Assembly: GCA_030144725.1 (NCBI GenBank)
Contig: JASKMD010000006.1
Span: forward strand, 5,552,341 to 5,616,340
Direction of reading: 5' to 3'
DNA: 64,000 bases
From: Haematococcus lacustris
Lineage: Eukaryota > Chlorophyta > Chlorophyceae > Chlamydomonadales > Haematococcaceae
The notes beneath the pieces were generated by a model. The model saw only the letters and a program-made list of their open reading frames with translations. It ran no database searches and had not been told where the DNA came from. The position numbers were made by a program, and so were the translations under genes. This document shows positions 12,901 to 24,254 of this stretch, one piece after another. Position 1 is the first letter of the stretch, and each line of letters starts with the position of its first letter.

Positions 12901-13900
12901 CGGATGTAAACGATGTCCATGGCGGTCTTCCCTGCTCGGTTGGGGATTGAGATGAGGTGGGGGCTGTGGGTCAGAAGCAAGCGCATCACCCCCACATGAC
13001 GCTGCTGGGCAGCCTTGTGCAGCGCGGTGCAGCCTTCCTGCAGGGCAGGGGGAGGGAAGGGGGGGCGTGCAAATGAGCAACGGGGGGCACAGGGGGAAGG
13101 GGGCAGGGCGAGAACAGGTTGAAGCAGCAGTGAGCTTACCCGCCAAAGCAGCAGCAGCAGCAGCAGAAGCAGCAGCAGCAGCCACCACAGCCCTATTGAA
13201 GAATGCACTGAAGTGGCAGCTACGAGACAGTTGATGCAATGGATACGTCGCTACCGTCACCACCAGGTCAGGCATGTGGGCAGGTGCCAGGGCAGCAGGG
13301 GGTGCAGGGCGAGCAGGCAGTGCAAGTGCAGGCCAGGCACCTGTCTCACAGCCTAAGATCCTGGACCCCTCCCCCTCCCCTCCCCTCCCCTCCACCAGTT
13401 GCACTACCAGCTGAGCCTTAGCTACAGGCAGCCCTTCATGCCGCACCCACACGCACAACATCTCTCTGCCGTCATGAGCTTGTCATGAGCCGATTGTAAA
13501 GTGATCAACCACCACCACTCTGTCCCGGGCATCCATTCCATCCCTGCCGCAGGCAGGCACTCCTCCCCTCCACACTCACGCACATTGTCTTGCTGCGATG
13601 GGTCGGCCAATCGCTCCAGCAGCTCCGTGACCAGCGCTACACATACGCTGTCGGAATGTCTGGGGTGCCCGGCCGCTATGTGCAGGGGCGTCTCCCCGTC
13701 GCTGTTGCCCTCGTTCAGCCTAGCAGCGCCGCCCTGGACCGTGCGAGGTGACCAAGGTCAGGGAAAACAAGGTCAGCATCGGAGACCCCGAGTGCGAAAC
13801 TGCAAGATGCGCGGACCTGCAATGCGAGCTGGAAATCCGTGAGGCTTCCATCTTCGATGGCTTTTAAGATGGCACGATTTGTGCCCCTGAAGCAAAACAT
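983..13900 (-). CDS. Ankyrin-repeat protein kinase, RLK/Pelle-like
   Basis: Thirteen exons, in transcript order: 13900-13817, 13733-13584, 13037-11814, 11223-11110, 10521-10432, 6940-6852, 6770-6734, 6446-6378, 3679-3566, 2544-2472, 2003-1897, 1351-1272, 1142-983. They sum to 2,391 nt (796 residues). Ankyrin repeats lie at about 29-121 (GETPLHIAA, GCTALHKAA), then a Gln/Pro-rich linker to about 474. The kinase domain follows: EYTLEQLEEATN lead-in (475-486), glycine loop GQGGFAVVYYG, VAVKK with Lys515, alpha-C Glu about 532, HRDIK (Asp617), PHNILL, GDVG at 637-640 in place of DFG, AGTLGYVPPE (658-667), DIYALG, and RPTAEEL in subdomain XI. The lead-in and loop resemble plant receptor-like and Pelle/IRAK kinases. 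No signal peptide or membrane segment is seen, so a cytosolic Ser/Thr kinase with protein-binding ankyrins is inferred. Two introns need GC donors (6377, 6733). The start at 13900 is uncertain; an in-frame GTG lies at 13939 and upstream exons are possible. Confidence 0.85.
1583..1890. repeat. (CCTG)n then (CCCG)n tetranucleotide array in kinase intron
   Basis: A few CCTG units run into about 70 units of CCCG, inside the intron between exons 2003-1897 and 1351-1272. The sense (minus) strand is G-rich. Stop-free in every frame, so it yields false Ala/Arg/Pro/Gly proteins on both strands. Confidence 0.97.
3940..6214. mobile_element. Foldback (inverted-repeat) transposable element in kinase intron
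   Basis: The left end (from about 3940, CGAAGTAGTCAAACAATTAG) and the right end (to about 6214, read on the minus strand CGAAGTGGTCAAACAATTAT) are inverted copies. Homology continues inward: an AT-hook-like basic stretch (GRPRK) and a Cys/His-rich segment occur direct at about 4370-4500 and inverted at about 4820-4920. The right arm matches the single copy at 8.19-9.0 kb over nearly its whole length; the left arm is shorter. It lies wholly within the intron 3680-6377. No intact transposase is seen, so it is probably non-autonomous; family unassigned. Confidence 0.65.
7523..7735. repeat. Short tandem repeats
   Basis: Three near-identical 22-bp units (GTTGACCAACACCATATCTC at their core) at 7523-7590, followed by about four units containing GCCGCTCGACA at 7650-7735. 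They lie in the 3.5-kb kinase intron 6941-10431. Confidence 0.7.
8188..8990 (+). mobile_element. Single copy of the foldback-element family
   Basis: Collinear with the right arm of 3940-6214 (inverted) and with its left arm (direct). It keeps a broken frame: a start near 8233, a stop near 8295, then an AT-hook-like KRGPGRPRK, four to five tandem units with a GWLA-type core, and a Cys/His-rich tail (FECSEEDAEICRHCKQ). The tail resembles a zinc-binding domain of a transposase N-terminus, but I cannot name the superfamily. Lies in the kinase intron. Confidence 0.55.
9201..9348. repeat. Long imperfect palindrome
   Basis: Arms of about 70 bp: GCTTTTCCAGGTTTGTAAACG at the left is mirrored by CGTTTACAAACCCGGAAAAGC at the right, meeting at CAGGGGCCGGAGGCCCCTG. 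Hairpin of a MITE-like or foldback element in the kinase intron. Confidence 0.8.
9382..9962. repeat. Duplicated ~225-bp block around a second palindrome
   Basis: The segment from about 9382 to 9605 recurs nearly unchanged at about 9738-9962. It includes a small GC-rich hairpin (GGCGCGGCGAAGCCGCGC). Between the copies, 9635-9793 is itself a palindrome with arms of about 75 bp (CTGGCGCGGGGCAGCTC against GAGCTGCCCCGCGCCAG). Confidence 0.8.
9962..10072. repeat. Two tandem ~53-bp units
   Basis: Units starting GATTCTTAAAACGAGGTCTA and ending ACTCAATTAC, each with an internal inverted repeat (CAATTGAGTAA/ACTCAATTAC). AT-richer than the surroundings. Confidence 0.75.
11346..11640. repeat. (CCCCG)n pentanucleotide array in kinase intron
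   Basis: About 58 units in the intron 11224-11813, which separates the EEATN and NFSEAN codons of the kinase lead-in. The sense strand is (GGGGC)n, so the pre-mRNA could form G-quadruplexes. Confidence 0.97.
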
Positions 13901-16696
13901 TGGAAACATTGGAAACCCTTGCTTGTTCTGGAGCAGCACGAGGGCTGTGGGGACCCTTGCGCCTGGCCCTTGAGCGTCTGTTGAGGTGTTAGGTTCACAC
14001 AGCTTCCGGGTGTTCGGTTATAGTAAAATTTGAACTTTGAATTATTCTCGGCCAACCGACGCACTTTTTCCCGTTCTTAGCCACAGGCTGCGTAGCTGTT
14101 CGTTGTGACTCAAATCAGAGAGTAGCGACATCAGTGATTTAACTGCGCCTACTATCGAGCCGGAAGTACAATCACATTTTAGGCGGTGTCGGAGGACCGT
14201 CGTTGAAATGACTTTGGCTCGACCTGGCTTTGCCTTGCAAATATTACTAGCCCACTAGGACGGCCTAGACCCTGCCCCCTTGCACCCCTTGCTCCCAGCC
14301 CCAGCTTCGCCGGGGGCGGGGGTGGGGGCGGGGGCGGGGGCGGGGGCGGGGGCGGGGGCGGGGGCCGGGGCGGGGGGGCGGGGGGGCGGGGGCGGGGGGG
14401 CGGGGGCGGGAAGGCGGGGGCGGGGGGGCGGGGGCGGGGGGGCGGGGCCAGGGGGGCGGGGGGGCGGGGGCGGGGGGGCGGGGGCGGGGGGGCGGGGGCG
14501 GGGGGGCGGGGGCGGGGGGGCGGGGGCGGGGGGGCGGGGGCGGGGGGGCGGGGGCGGGGGGGCGGGGGCGGGGGGGCGGGGGCGGGGGGGCGGGGGCGGG
14601 GGCGGGGGCGGGGGCGGGGGCGGGGGCGGGGGCGGGCTGGCAGCCCATGAACAGTGGCGGCCTGCCCGAGGAGGTGTGTGCGTGGAGGGGGTGCCGCTAG
14701 GCATGTCAGCCCACTGCACCAAGTACAGGCCGCCCTTACACACCAAAATAAAGTTTGGCACTCACAGGTAACATGAAGGTCAGCTGCGCTGGTGGCACTG
14801 GTTCCAGCGCACGTGACCCGTCAACCTTGTGGTTGGGCCTCGCACCCTGAGCCTAGCCAGCTGCTGTGAAGCCAGCATCGCGTGGATCAGGCCGTCAAGA
14901 TGAGCGAGGATGCAGTTGGCGCTGTTGTTGCCACGCACAATGATGGGACTCAACACGATGTGTATTGTCCCCCGAGTAGGCATTATGGCAAGGCAGCGAG
15001 GTAGGCTTCACAGCCGGTACCCTGCACCCCGTCTGCACCACGCACATGAAGCTGTAAACTAGCAACTCTGCAGAGGGAGCCACAGACGGCCTCCAGCGGC
15101 TGATCTGACGGAAAATCACTACGTGCATGACTGCAGCTGGAGGAGCTGGAGGAGCTAGGGTTGTCCTAGGAGCGCTACCGCTGTGTGAAACAGCTGGTGA
15201 GCTTCTTCAGGGCAGCTGGCATCGGCACCGTGAGTGGCTGGGGTGCAGTGTGGTGCTGTGCGCCTGCTGCAAAGAGTGGTGTGTAAGGCGGTGTGTGTGT
15301 GAGGTGGTGTGTAAGGCCATGGGTACAGATCGGCTGTGGGGCAGGGTGGTGTTGGTGGATGACTTGAGCACCAGCCGGGTCAGCTCACGTCCATGCAGCC
15401 CCCACGCAACCTGGCAGCCACACAGGCAGCAGCCTCACAGGCAGGGCCCAGCGCACAAAGCACACCAAGGCTGAGCAGGCAGACATGCCCACCCAGCCCA
15501 ACAAGGGCAAAGGCCAGGCTGAGGGCAAGCCTAGGGCAAGCCTAGGGCAAGCCTAGGGCAAGCCTGGGGCAAGCCTGGGGCAAGCCTGGGGCAAGCCTGG
15601 GGCAAGCCCAGTGGCTCAGCATCGCAGGCCGGTCGGTAGGTAGACAGGGACTACATTGCAGCGCCTAATTGCATAGGGGAGCGCCAGTGGCGCCCGATGA
15701 AGCCTGAGGGTCAGGCAAAAGTGTTGGTGGAAGGCGCCCATGCCCTGTGTGGCAACACAGTGTGGCAACACAGTGTGGCAACATACTTGCACATAGACAC
15801 TTGCCCGCTGGGGTTGTGCTGGTGGCACTGAGCCTACCTGAGCTGCCCGCCAAGGGCAAGGAGTATCTCCTGCTGGGTCACATGCAGCTGCAACACCGTG
15901 CAACCAAGGCCCAGCAGCAGGTGCCTGTGGCACAGTAGTGTGAGGGGCCCCTCTTGCACATGTTTGTCATGCATGTTTGTCATGCCAACTATTGTCATAG
16001 GGGTCAGGCACTAGTGTACGCCTGCACCGCCGTGGCTGCCTGATCGCTTGCGGTGCGCTTGCGTAGGGCTGCCAGCACGCTGATGTCACCCACAATGGCT
16101 GTGGGGCCAATCAACATCACCTGGTGCATGTGACAGCGCTGTGGCAGCGTACTATTGCACAAACAGAACACCACCCCGTATGAGGGGTTCTGGTTCTGCC
16201 TTCGCGTTGGTGCTTGTTGCCCGCTGGGCTGATAGTTGGGCCACTGCTGCCGTCACCGTCCCTAGGCTAGGTTGGCTAGATAGGTAGCTGGTAGGGCGAT
16301 TCCACGCATGGCTTAGTCCTTGCCTGATGACTGCTCCACAAAGGCACCCGAGCTCAGCTGTCAAGTGTCAGGGCAGAGCAGCTCATTGCAGGGTTCCGGG
16401 CAGGACAGCGAGCGCAGCCTACCACTCTGGTAGTATGCGTGAACCTCGCTCTTGCAGCCACTACGGTGACCCAAACATGGTAGCCGTGACATTCAGCTTT
16501 GCATTGTCCTCATATCAGCGCATCTCAAATAATGCCCAGTGTGCCGGGTACAGGAGGAAAGGAGTGACGCTAGAACAAACGAAGGCAATGCGATTGCTTA
16601 TACAAGTCTGGGCGACCAGTAGCCGCTCCAGCTCTGGGCTGATCGATGCGGGATTGACGTTACGATCGCACTTCGCCGCCGCTAGGTTCGCTGGAT
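13901..16696. other. Divergent intergenic region with unassigned open frames
   Basis: Separates the kinase 5' end (minus) from the gene starting at 16697 (plus), so it should hold both promoters. It contains the G-rich array 14309-14637 and short 12-bp repeats at about 15520-15605 (GGCAAGCCTGGG). Open frames at 15127-15474 (+), 14255-14761 (-) and 15747-15938 (+) have no recognisable motif; part could be unplaced 5' exons of either neighbour. Confidence 0.4.
14309..14637 (+). repeat. G-rich (GGGGGC/GGGGGGC)n array
   Basis: About 330 bp of runs of five to seven G separated by single C, plus-strand G-rich. It lies between two divergent genes, where strong quadruplex potential could affect transcription. 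No coding meaning despite open frames on both strands. Confidence 0.95.
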
Positions 16697-19600
16697 ATGG
16701 CGGAGGCCGATGCCACGGTGGCAGTGGTGCTGCATTACGACCCAGAAGCATTGCTCGAGGTGTGGAGTTAGGAGCAAGCGTCCAGGGGAGAGCAGCGAGC
16801 AAGGTTGGCTTTGCCTTCATGTTGCCTGGCTCCCTCATCTGCCAGGCACTCGCTGCCGAAGAGAACAGCGTATTGGGTGATGCGCTGAGCGCATTTGCTA
16901 GTCTCATTCGGGAAGTACTGTTGAAGCTGGTTGGTTTCTCAGACTACAGCCATGTGGAGTTGCTGAACCTGCGCACCGCTTACAAGGTCTGCAGACTGCT
17001 GTAGCATGCAGTCACTGTCTCAACACTCCTTCATTGTCTGAACACCTCATCTCTACCACAGCCAGGCCAGCTCTCAGCCCAGGATGAGCAAGCTACCCGC
17101 AACAGGATACTTGCAGCACCTTCTGCACCCGCAGTAGGTTCCTCAGCTGCTGCAGTTGGCTCTCAGACATGGCAGGGAATGGAGTGTGGCAGCCTGACCC
17201 TGACCCTGACCCTGACCCTGACCCTGACCCTGACCCTGACCCTGACCCTGACCCTGACCCTGACCCTGACCCTGACCCTGACCCTGACCCTGACCCTGAC
17301 CCTGACCCTGACCCTGACCCTGACCCTAGAAACTGACCCTGATGCCACCCGCCCCACAACAGGCTCTCACCCAGGGAGGGCTCTGGCCTGCGTACCTGCA
17401 GCAAGGCCTGGCCCTGGCCGCTGACCCCGCAGGATGGGGACGTGGACTCCCCCTTGTGCCTGGTGGTCGGCCCCGCCGCCAAGGGAGCTGAGGGTCAGCT
17501 GCAGGGGGTCCAGACTGCCAGCTATGTGTTTGACCTGCTGGGGGCGCTGGTGAGTCCCACCTGCAGTAGGTTCAGGTTGAGTCAGGGCAGTGAGTCCCAC
17601 CTGCAGTAGGTTCAGGTTGAGTCAGGGCAGTGAGTCCCACCTGCAGTAGGTTCAGGTTGAGTCAGGGCAGTGAGTCCCACCTGCAGTAGGTTCAGGTTGA
17701 GTCAGGGCAGTGAGTCCCACCTGCAGTAGGTTCAGGTTGAGTCAGGGCAGTGAGTCCCACCTGCAGTAGGTTCAGGTTGAGTCAGGGCAGTGAGTCCCAC
17801 CTGCAGTAGGTTCAGGTTGAGTCAGGGCAGTGAGTCCCACCTGCAGTAGGTTCAGGTTGAGTCAGGGCAGTGAGTCCCACCTGCAGTAGGTTCAGGTTGA
17901 GTCAGGGCAGTGAGTCCCACCTGCAGTAGGTTCAGGTTGAGTCAGGGCAGTGAGTCCCACCTGCAGTAGGTTCAGGTTGAGTCAGGGCAGTGAGTCCCAC
18001 CTGCAGTAGGTTCAGGTTGAGTCAGGGCAGTGAGTCCCACCTGCAGTAGGTTCAGGTTGAGTCAGGGCAGTGAGTCCCACCTGCAGTAGGTTCAGGTTGA
18101 GTCAGGGCAGTGAGTCCCACCTGCAGTAGGTTCAGGTTGAGTCAGGGCAGTGAGTCCCACCTGCAGTAGGTTCAGGTTGAGTCAGGGCAGTGAGTCCCAC
18201 CTGCAGTAGGTTCAGGTTGAGTCAGGGCAGTGAGTCCCACCTGCAGTAGGTTCAGGTTGAGTCAGGGCAGTGAGTCCCACCTGCAGTAGGTTCAGGTTGA
18301 GTCAGGGCAGTGAGTCCCACCTGCAGTAGGTTCAGGTTGAGTCAGGGCAGTGAGTCCCACCTGCAGTAGGTTCAGGTTGAGTCAGGGCAGTGAGTCCCAC
18401 CTGCAGTAGGTTCAGGTTGAGTCAGGGCAGTGAGTCCCACCTGCAGTAGGTTCAGGTTGAGTCAGGGCAGTGAGTCCCACCTGCAGTAGGTTCAGGTTGA
18501 GTCAGGGCAGTGAGTCCCACCTGCAGTAGGTTCAGGTTGAGTCAGGGCAGTGAGTCCCACCTGCAGTAGGTTCAGGTTGAGTCAGGGCAGTGAGTCCCAC
18601 CTGCAGTAGGTTCAGGTTGAGTCAGGGCAGTGAGTCCCACCTGCAGTAGGTTCAGGTTGAGTCAGGGCAGTGAGTCCCACCTGCAGTAGGTTCAGGTTGA
18701 GTCAGGGCAGTGAGTCCCACCTGCAGTAGGTTCAGGTTGAGTCAGGGCAGTGAGTCCCACCTGCAGTAGGTTCAGGTTGAGTCAGGGCAGTGAGTCCCAC
18801 CTGCAGTAGGTTCAGGTTGAGTCAGGGCAGTGAGTCCCACCTGCAGTAGGTTCAGGTTGAGTCAGGGCAGTGAGTCCCACCTGCAGTAGGTTCAGGTTGA
18901 GTCAGGGCAGTGAGTCCCACCTGCAGTAGGTTCAGGTTGAGTCAGGGCAGTGAGTCCCACCTGCAGTAGGTTCAGGTTGAGTCAGGGCAGTGAGTCCCAC
19001 CTGCAGTAGGTTCAGGTTGAGTCAGGGCAGTGAGTCCCACCTGCAGTAGGTTCAGGTTGAGTCAGGGCAGTGAGTCCCACCTGCAGTAGGTTCAGGTTGA
19101 GTCAGGGCAGTGAGTCCCACCTGCAGTAGGTTCAGGTTGAGTCAGGGCAGTGAGTCCCACCTGCAGTAGGTTCAGGTTGAGTCAGGGCAGTGAGTCCCAC
19201 CTGCAGTAGGTTCAGGTTGAGTCAGGGCAGTGAGTCCCACCTGCAGTAGGTTCAGGTTGAGTCAGGGCAGTGAGTCCCACCTGCAGTAGGTTCAGGTTGA
19301 GTCAGGGCAGTGAGTCCCACCTGCAGTAGGTTCAGGTTGAGTCAGGGCAGTGAGTCCCACCTGCAGTAGGTTCAGGTTGAGTCAGGGCAGTGAGTCCCAC
19401 CTGCAGTAGGTTCAGGTTGAGTCAGGGCAGTGAGTCCCACCTGCAGTAGGTTCAGGTTGAGTCAGGGCAGTGAGTCCCACCTGCAGTAGGTTCAGGTTGA
19501 GACAGGGCAGTGGTGACAGGCCACGCCACCACCCGCCCGCCCGCCTGCCTTGCCTGCCTGCGTACCAGCAGCTACCCTGACTGTCCTGACTACAGCTGGC

Positions 19601-22600
19601 TTACTTGCTGATGCATTCCCCGCTAAGGCACTAGCTGCCAGCAGCCCACATGCCGTGTTGGCTGGGGCTGCAGCTGCCACCTGGAAGTAGTGGTCCAACA
19701 ACTTCACACCCGCACCCGCCCGCCCCTGCTGCTGCATCATGCCCTCCTACTGCTGATGTCACCGTCCTCACCGTTCCTGCTGCTGCCAGCACCACTGCTG
19801 CCGCTGCCAGTGCTGCTGCTGCTGCTGCTGCCAGTGCTGCTGCTGAAGCTGCCAGTGCTGCTGCTGCTGCTGCGGCGGCGGCGGCGGTGGCGGTGGTGGC
19901 CTGTCACCACTGCCCTGTCTACCCCTGCCGCCGCTGTCCCCTCTGCAGACCGCCCAGCGCATGCTGCCAGACCTGTTCACTGACAAGGTAGGCCTGGATG
20001 AGCACGGCGCCCTGGGCTTCACAGACGAAGTGCTGGGCCAGAGGGCCAGCACCCTGAACCAGCGCCTGGGGCTGGATGAGGAGGGCGGGGGCTACACGGG
20101 GGCTGTGAGCGAGGAGGGTGATGCGGAGCTGGTGGAGGCGCTGGGGGCGCTGGTGCCTGAGGATGAGGAGCTGGTGGCAGTGCACCCGGAGGACCTCCTA
20201 GCGCTGCTGCCGGTGTATGTGGACGCGGTGGCAGGCGGGTGGGGCGGGGGCCCGGGAGGGGGCCAGGGGCAGGGGGCAGGCAGGTGGGGCGGGGGCCCGG
20301 GAGGGGGCCAGTGGCAGGGGGCAGGCAGGTGGGGCGGGGGCCCGGGAGGGGGCCAGTGGCAGGGGGCAGGCAGGTGGGGCGGGGTGGGGCCAAGGGGCAG
20401 GGGCTGGGGCCTGAGGGGCTCAGTGCAGACAAGCCAGGGTTGCAGCTGGGTGTTGGACCTGATGGCTGAGGGGTGGAAGGAGTGCTGGGATTGGGGCATT
20501 GTGTCCATGCTGACCCCTGGTGCTGTGTCAGGGTCAGACCGCCCCCTCATCATGGTTCAAGGTGATGGCTCACCCCACCACCGTAGCGCTTAGGAGCTTA
20601 AAGCCGTCAGCCTGCTTGACCAGGCGGCTGGGGCAAGGGGAGGGGGCCAAAAGCGTACGGGCAGGGTGGGGTCAGGCCACCCGCACGTCAGGCTGCCTGG
20701 CCGCAAGCCGTCCTGCTTAGTTCACGCCACGCCATGTTGTGTGCTGGGCTAGACATGCACTCCGCTGTCCTGGCCCCCCTCATTGCAGGGGTGCCTCCAG
20801 CAGCAGCAGCAGCAGCAGCTGCGGAGTCAGCAGCCAGCCCGGCCTCTGCGCCCCAGCAGCGTGGGCCCGGCCCTGTGGTGCGCTTGCGCTCCCTGCTGGC
20901 TGCTGGGCTGCAGGCGGCTCGCGGCCTAGTTCGCCAGGTCAGGCCTGGGTCAAGACAGGGTGGGCAGTCAGGAGTCCAGGCCACACGCTGCAGTGACACA
21001 GTCCAGCTGACACAGTCCAGCTGACACAGTCCAGCTGACACAGTCCAGCTGACACAGTCCAGCTGACACAGTCCAGCTGACAGTGCCACAGCCCCAGCTG
21101 ACGCAGGAGTTCACTCATCATTATAGATAGCATAGTTTTTACCACATACGGTAGCAGTAGCAGGCAGCAGCAGATGGCACTCAGTGTCGCCCAGCCAAGC
21201 CCACGATAGCCATCCCATGGCTTACTAGCGGCCATAGCTCTGCTTCAGTGGTCTCAGTAGCCGTGCCATCTCATGCCATGCCATGCCATGCCAAAGCTTC
21301 CCAGTCAATGAAGCTTCCAGGACTTATCACCAGCCATGGGCACAGGCAAGCGAACAACACAAAGACCTCAACAGCTACGGGAGTTTCTACAGTGGCAGCA
21401 GAGCAGTTGTAGCGCTGCATCACCCCTGGCATGACCCAAGCCAGGTGCTTGTCGGGGCAGAAGGCGGCAGACGCTGGAGACGCTTCAGTGCAGGGGCGCC
21501 TGACGGAAGCAGGCCCACAGTGTTGCCGTGCTGCAGCCTTCAGGGACTCAATGCAGCGGCTGGCCAGAGGAATTCAATGCCAGCCAGCCAGCCGGCCGGA
21601 GGGCCAGCCAGACAGGGGGAGGAGCCAGCCAGACCAATAAGCCAGAGGGGTTCAGTGCAGCTGCTGGTCCGCAGCCCTGCCTCTGACCCTGATGCTGGCC
21701 CTCGTCCTCCCCTGCCTCCCAAGCCCTGACCCTCCCCCGCCTCCCCAACCCTGACCCTGCCCCTGCCCCCGCCTCCCCAACCCTGCCCCTGCCCCCGCCT
21801 CCCCAACCCTGCCCCTGCCCCTGCCCCTGCCCCTGCCCCTGCCCCTGCCCCTGCCCCTGCCCCCGCCTCCCAAACCCTGCCCATGCCCCTGCCCCTGCCC
21901 CTGCCCCCGCCTCCCCAACCCTGCCCCTGCCCCTGCCCCCGCCCCTGCCCCCGCCTCCCCAACCCTGCCCCTGCCCCTGCCCCTGCCCCTGCCCCTGCCC
22001 CTGCCCCCGCCTCCCCAACCCTGCCCCTGCCCCTGCCCCTGCCCCTGCCCCTGCCCCTGCCCCTGCCCCTGCCCCTGCCCCTGCCCCTGCCCCTGCCCCT
22101 GCCCCTGCCCCTGCCCCTGCCCCTGCCCCTGCCCCCGCCTCCCTGCCCCTGCCCCTGCCCCTGCCCCTGCCCCTGCCCCTGCCCCTGCCCCTGCCCCCGC
22201 CTCCCCAACCCTGCCCCTGCCCCTGCCCCTGCCCCTGCCCCCGCCCCTGCCCCCGCCCCTGCCCCCGCCTCCCCAACCCTGCCCCTGCCCCTGCCCCTGC
22301 CCCCGCCTCCCCAACCCTGCCCCTGCCCCTGCCCCTGCCCCTGCCCCCGCCTCCCAAACCCTGCCCATGCCCCTGCCCCTGCCCCTGCCCCCGCCTCCCA
22401 AACCCTGCCCATGCCCCTGCCCCTGGCCTTGCCCTCAGGCCCGGCTACGGGGCTACAGCTTGCAGCGTACGGTGTGGCGAGTGGAGGACGTCGGGCAAGC
22501 CGCCCTGCAGCTCAGCACCCAGCTGCTGCGCCATGCTGCCCGGCCCCTGCTGGTGGCCCTGGTGCTGCATAGGGCAGCCAGGGTGGTGTCCGACTCCAAA

Positions 22601-24223
22601 GGCCTGGAGTACCGCCTGGCCCGCATGTCCCTGTCTGAGGGCCATGACTACTACATGCGCAACTTGCTGGGCGATGACTACGAGCAGCAGGTGGGTGAGG
22701 GGGGGGGCAGGGTGAGGGTTAGGGAAGGGGGGTGGGTGGGAGGACATGGTGGGAGAGGAGCATATGTGGGCGGGCCCCGCAAGTGTGACCAGGGGAAAGG
22801 TGAAAATGTGACCAGGTAGGAAGCCACAAGTGTGGGTTAGTGGGGTATGGTCTAGCAGGCAGCCCTGTGGGCTTACACATGGCTGTGCTGGCAGCAGGCA
22901 GCAGGCCCTGCCCCTCCCTCACCACCCAGTGATGCTCCACTCCCTGAAACAAAGCGTTCAAGGGCTGCTTGAGGATACTGGTGCTGGGCAACCAGCCTCA
23001 TCATGATCAAATCACAGCCAATAGCAGCAGCAGCAGCAGCAGCAGCGGCAGCAGGAAGACTGCGAGCAGCACAAGGATAGTGGCTTGCATGGGTACATGG
23101 GTGCATGGGTACATGGGTGCATGGGTACATGGGCATATGGGGGGCTGGGGTGGGCCTATGGTAGGGCCACCTAGGGGGAGGGAGCTGGGGTGCCCAGTGA
23201 GCCTCACCCTCAGCTCCATGTGGCCTGGGTGGTGTGCAGATCCAGCAGGACCTGCAGGACGCTGTGAGGGAGGTGGACGAGGGCCTGGTGACAGATGACT
23301 ACAAAGACGAGAAGCGGCTGCTGACAGCGGCCATGCTGCGCCGCCTCGAGGTGGAGGAGTGGGACAAGGAGCGCATGAAGCACTTTTACTACGGTGAGAG
23401 AGCAGGGGCAGGACCATAGTGTGCAGTGCTCCACCTAAGCACCCAGCAGGAGCAGCAGCAGCAGCAGCACTGCCAGGCGCCAAAGCATTGCCAGCACCCA
23501 CACAACCTCAGCAGCCGCAGCAGCACAGCAGCTCAGCCGCAGCCATAGCCACAGCTGCAGCAGCACCCTTAGCACCCGCAACAGCAGTGTAAGTAATCAG
23601 CCGCGACCGCAGCGGTGTCATGAGGATGTGAGCAGCAGCAGCTAGCAAGCCGTGCATGCATCTGCTTCCCTGCATTACTGAAGCTGTCCTTTCTGGCTGA
23701 TGGTATCTGTGGCAAAGGGTGCATCTGTAGCATAGGGCATTCAGTTCTGGTCTATCACCCAACCCTGTGTCTTGCCTAAGGCATAAGGTCCCATGACCTG
23801 GGTTGAGGTTTAATGCTAGTGGGTTCTTGGTTATGGTTTGGCTCATGACTTATCCACCCCTGACCCTGTGTCTTGCCCAATGCGCTGGCCCCTCCAGCCT
23901 GCATGGAGGTGTAGGATTGAGTTTATGCTGTCGGGTTCTTGCTTTATTCTTGGTTTGTGGTTTTCTTCCCCTGACCCTGTGTCTTTTGCGATGAGCAGGC
24001 TCCTACGGCCTGGGTCCCTGGTACTTTGACATGGAGGAGCGGCTGCACAACCCCTTCTTCATCGGCGCCCGCGCCTGGAACGGCCCCATTGAGGGCTGGG
24101 TCAACAAGAACAGGGTCAGGCCGACCAGCACACCCCCGCCTGGCCAGCCGTGTGATCACCTTCAGCTATTGGCTGGGAGCTAGGGAAAAGATCCAGGCTG
24201 TGAGCTTGGGAGTGGGTTAGAAC

Positions 24224-24254
<31 letters not shown>

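Noticed and set aside
12255..12950. Plus-strand Gly-rich frames opposite the kinase linker
   Set aside because: Antisense shadows of the 1,224-nt ankyrin/linker exon, which has domain evidence and matching splice phase.
14255..14771. Pro- or Gly-rich proteins over 14.3-14.6 kb
   Set aside because: Translations of the G-rich simple repeat on either strand; no supported exon joins them.
17550..19509. CRISPR array
   Set aside because: Units are contiguous 40-bp copies without variable spacers, in a nuclear eukaryotic intron.
21540..22412. Minus-strand Gly/Arg/Gln-rich open frames up to 290 residues
   Set aside because: They read the (CCCCTG)n array in the intron before exon 22439 on the opposite strand of a supported gene.
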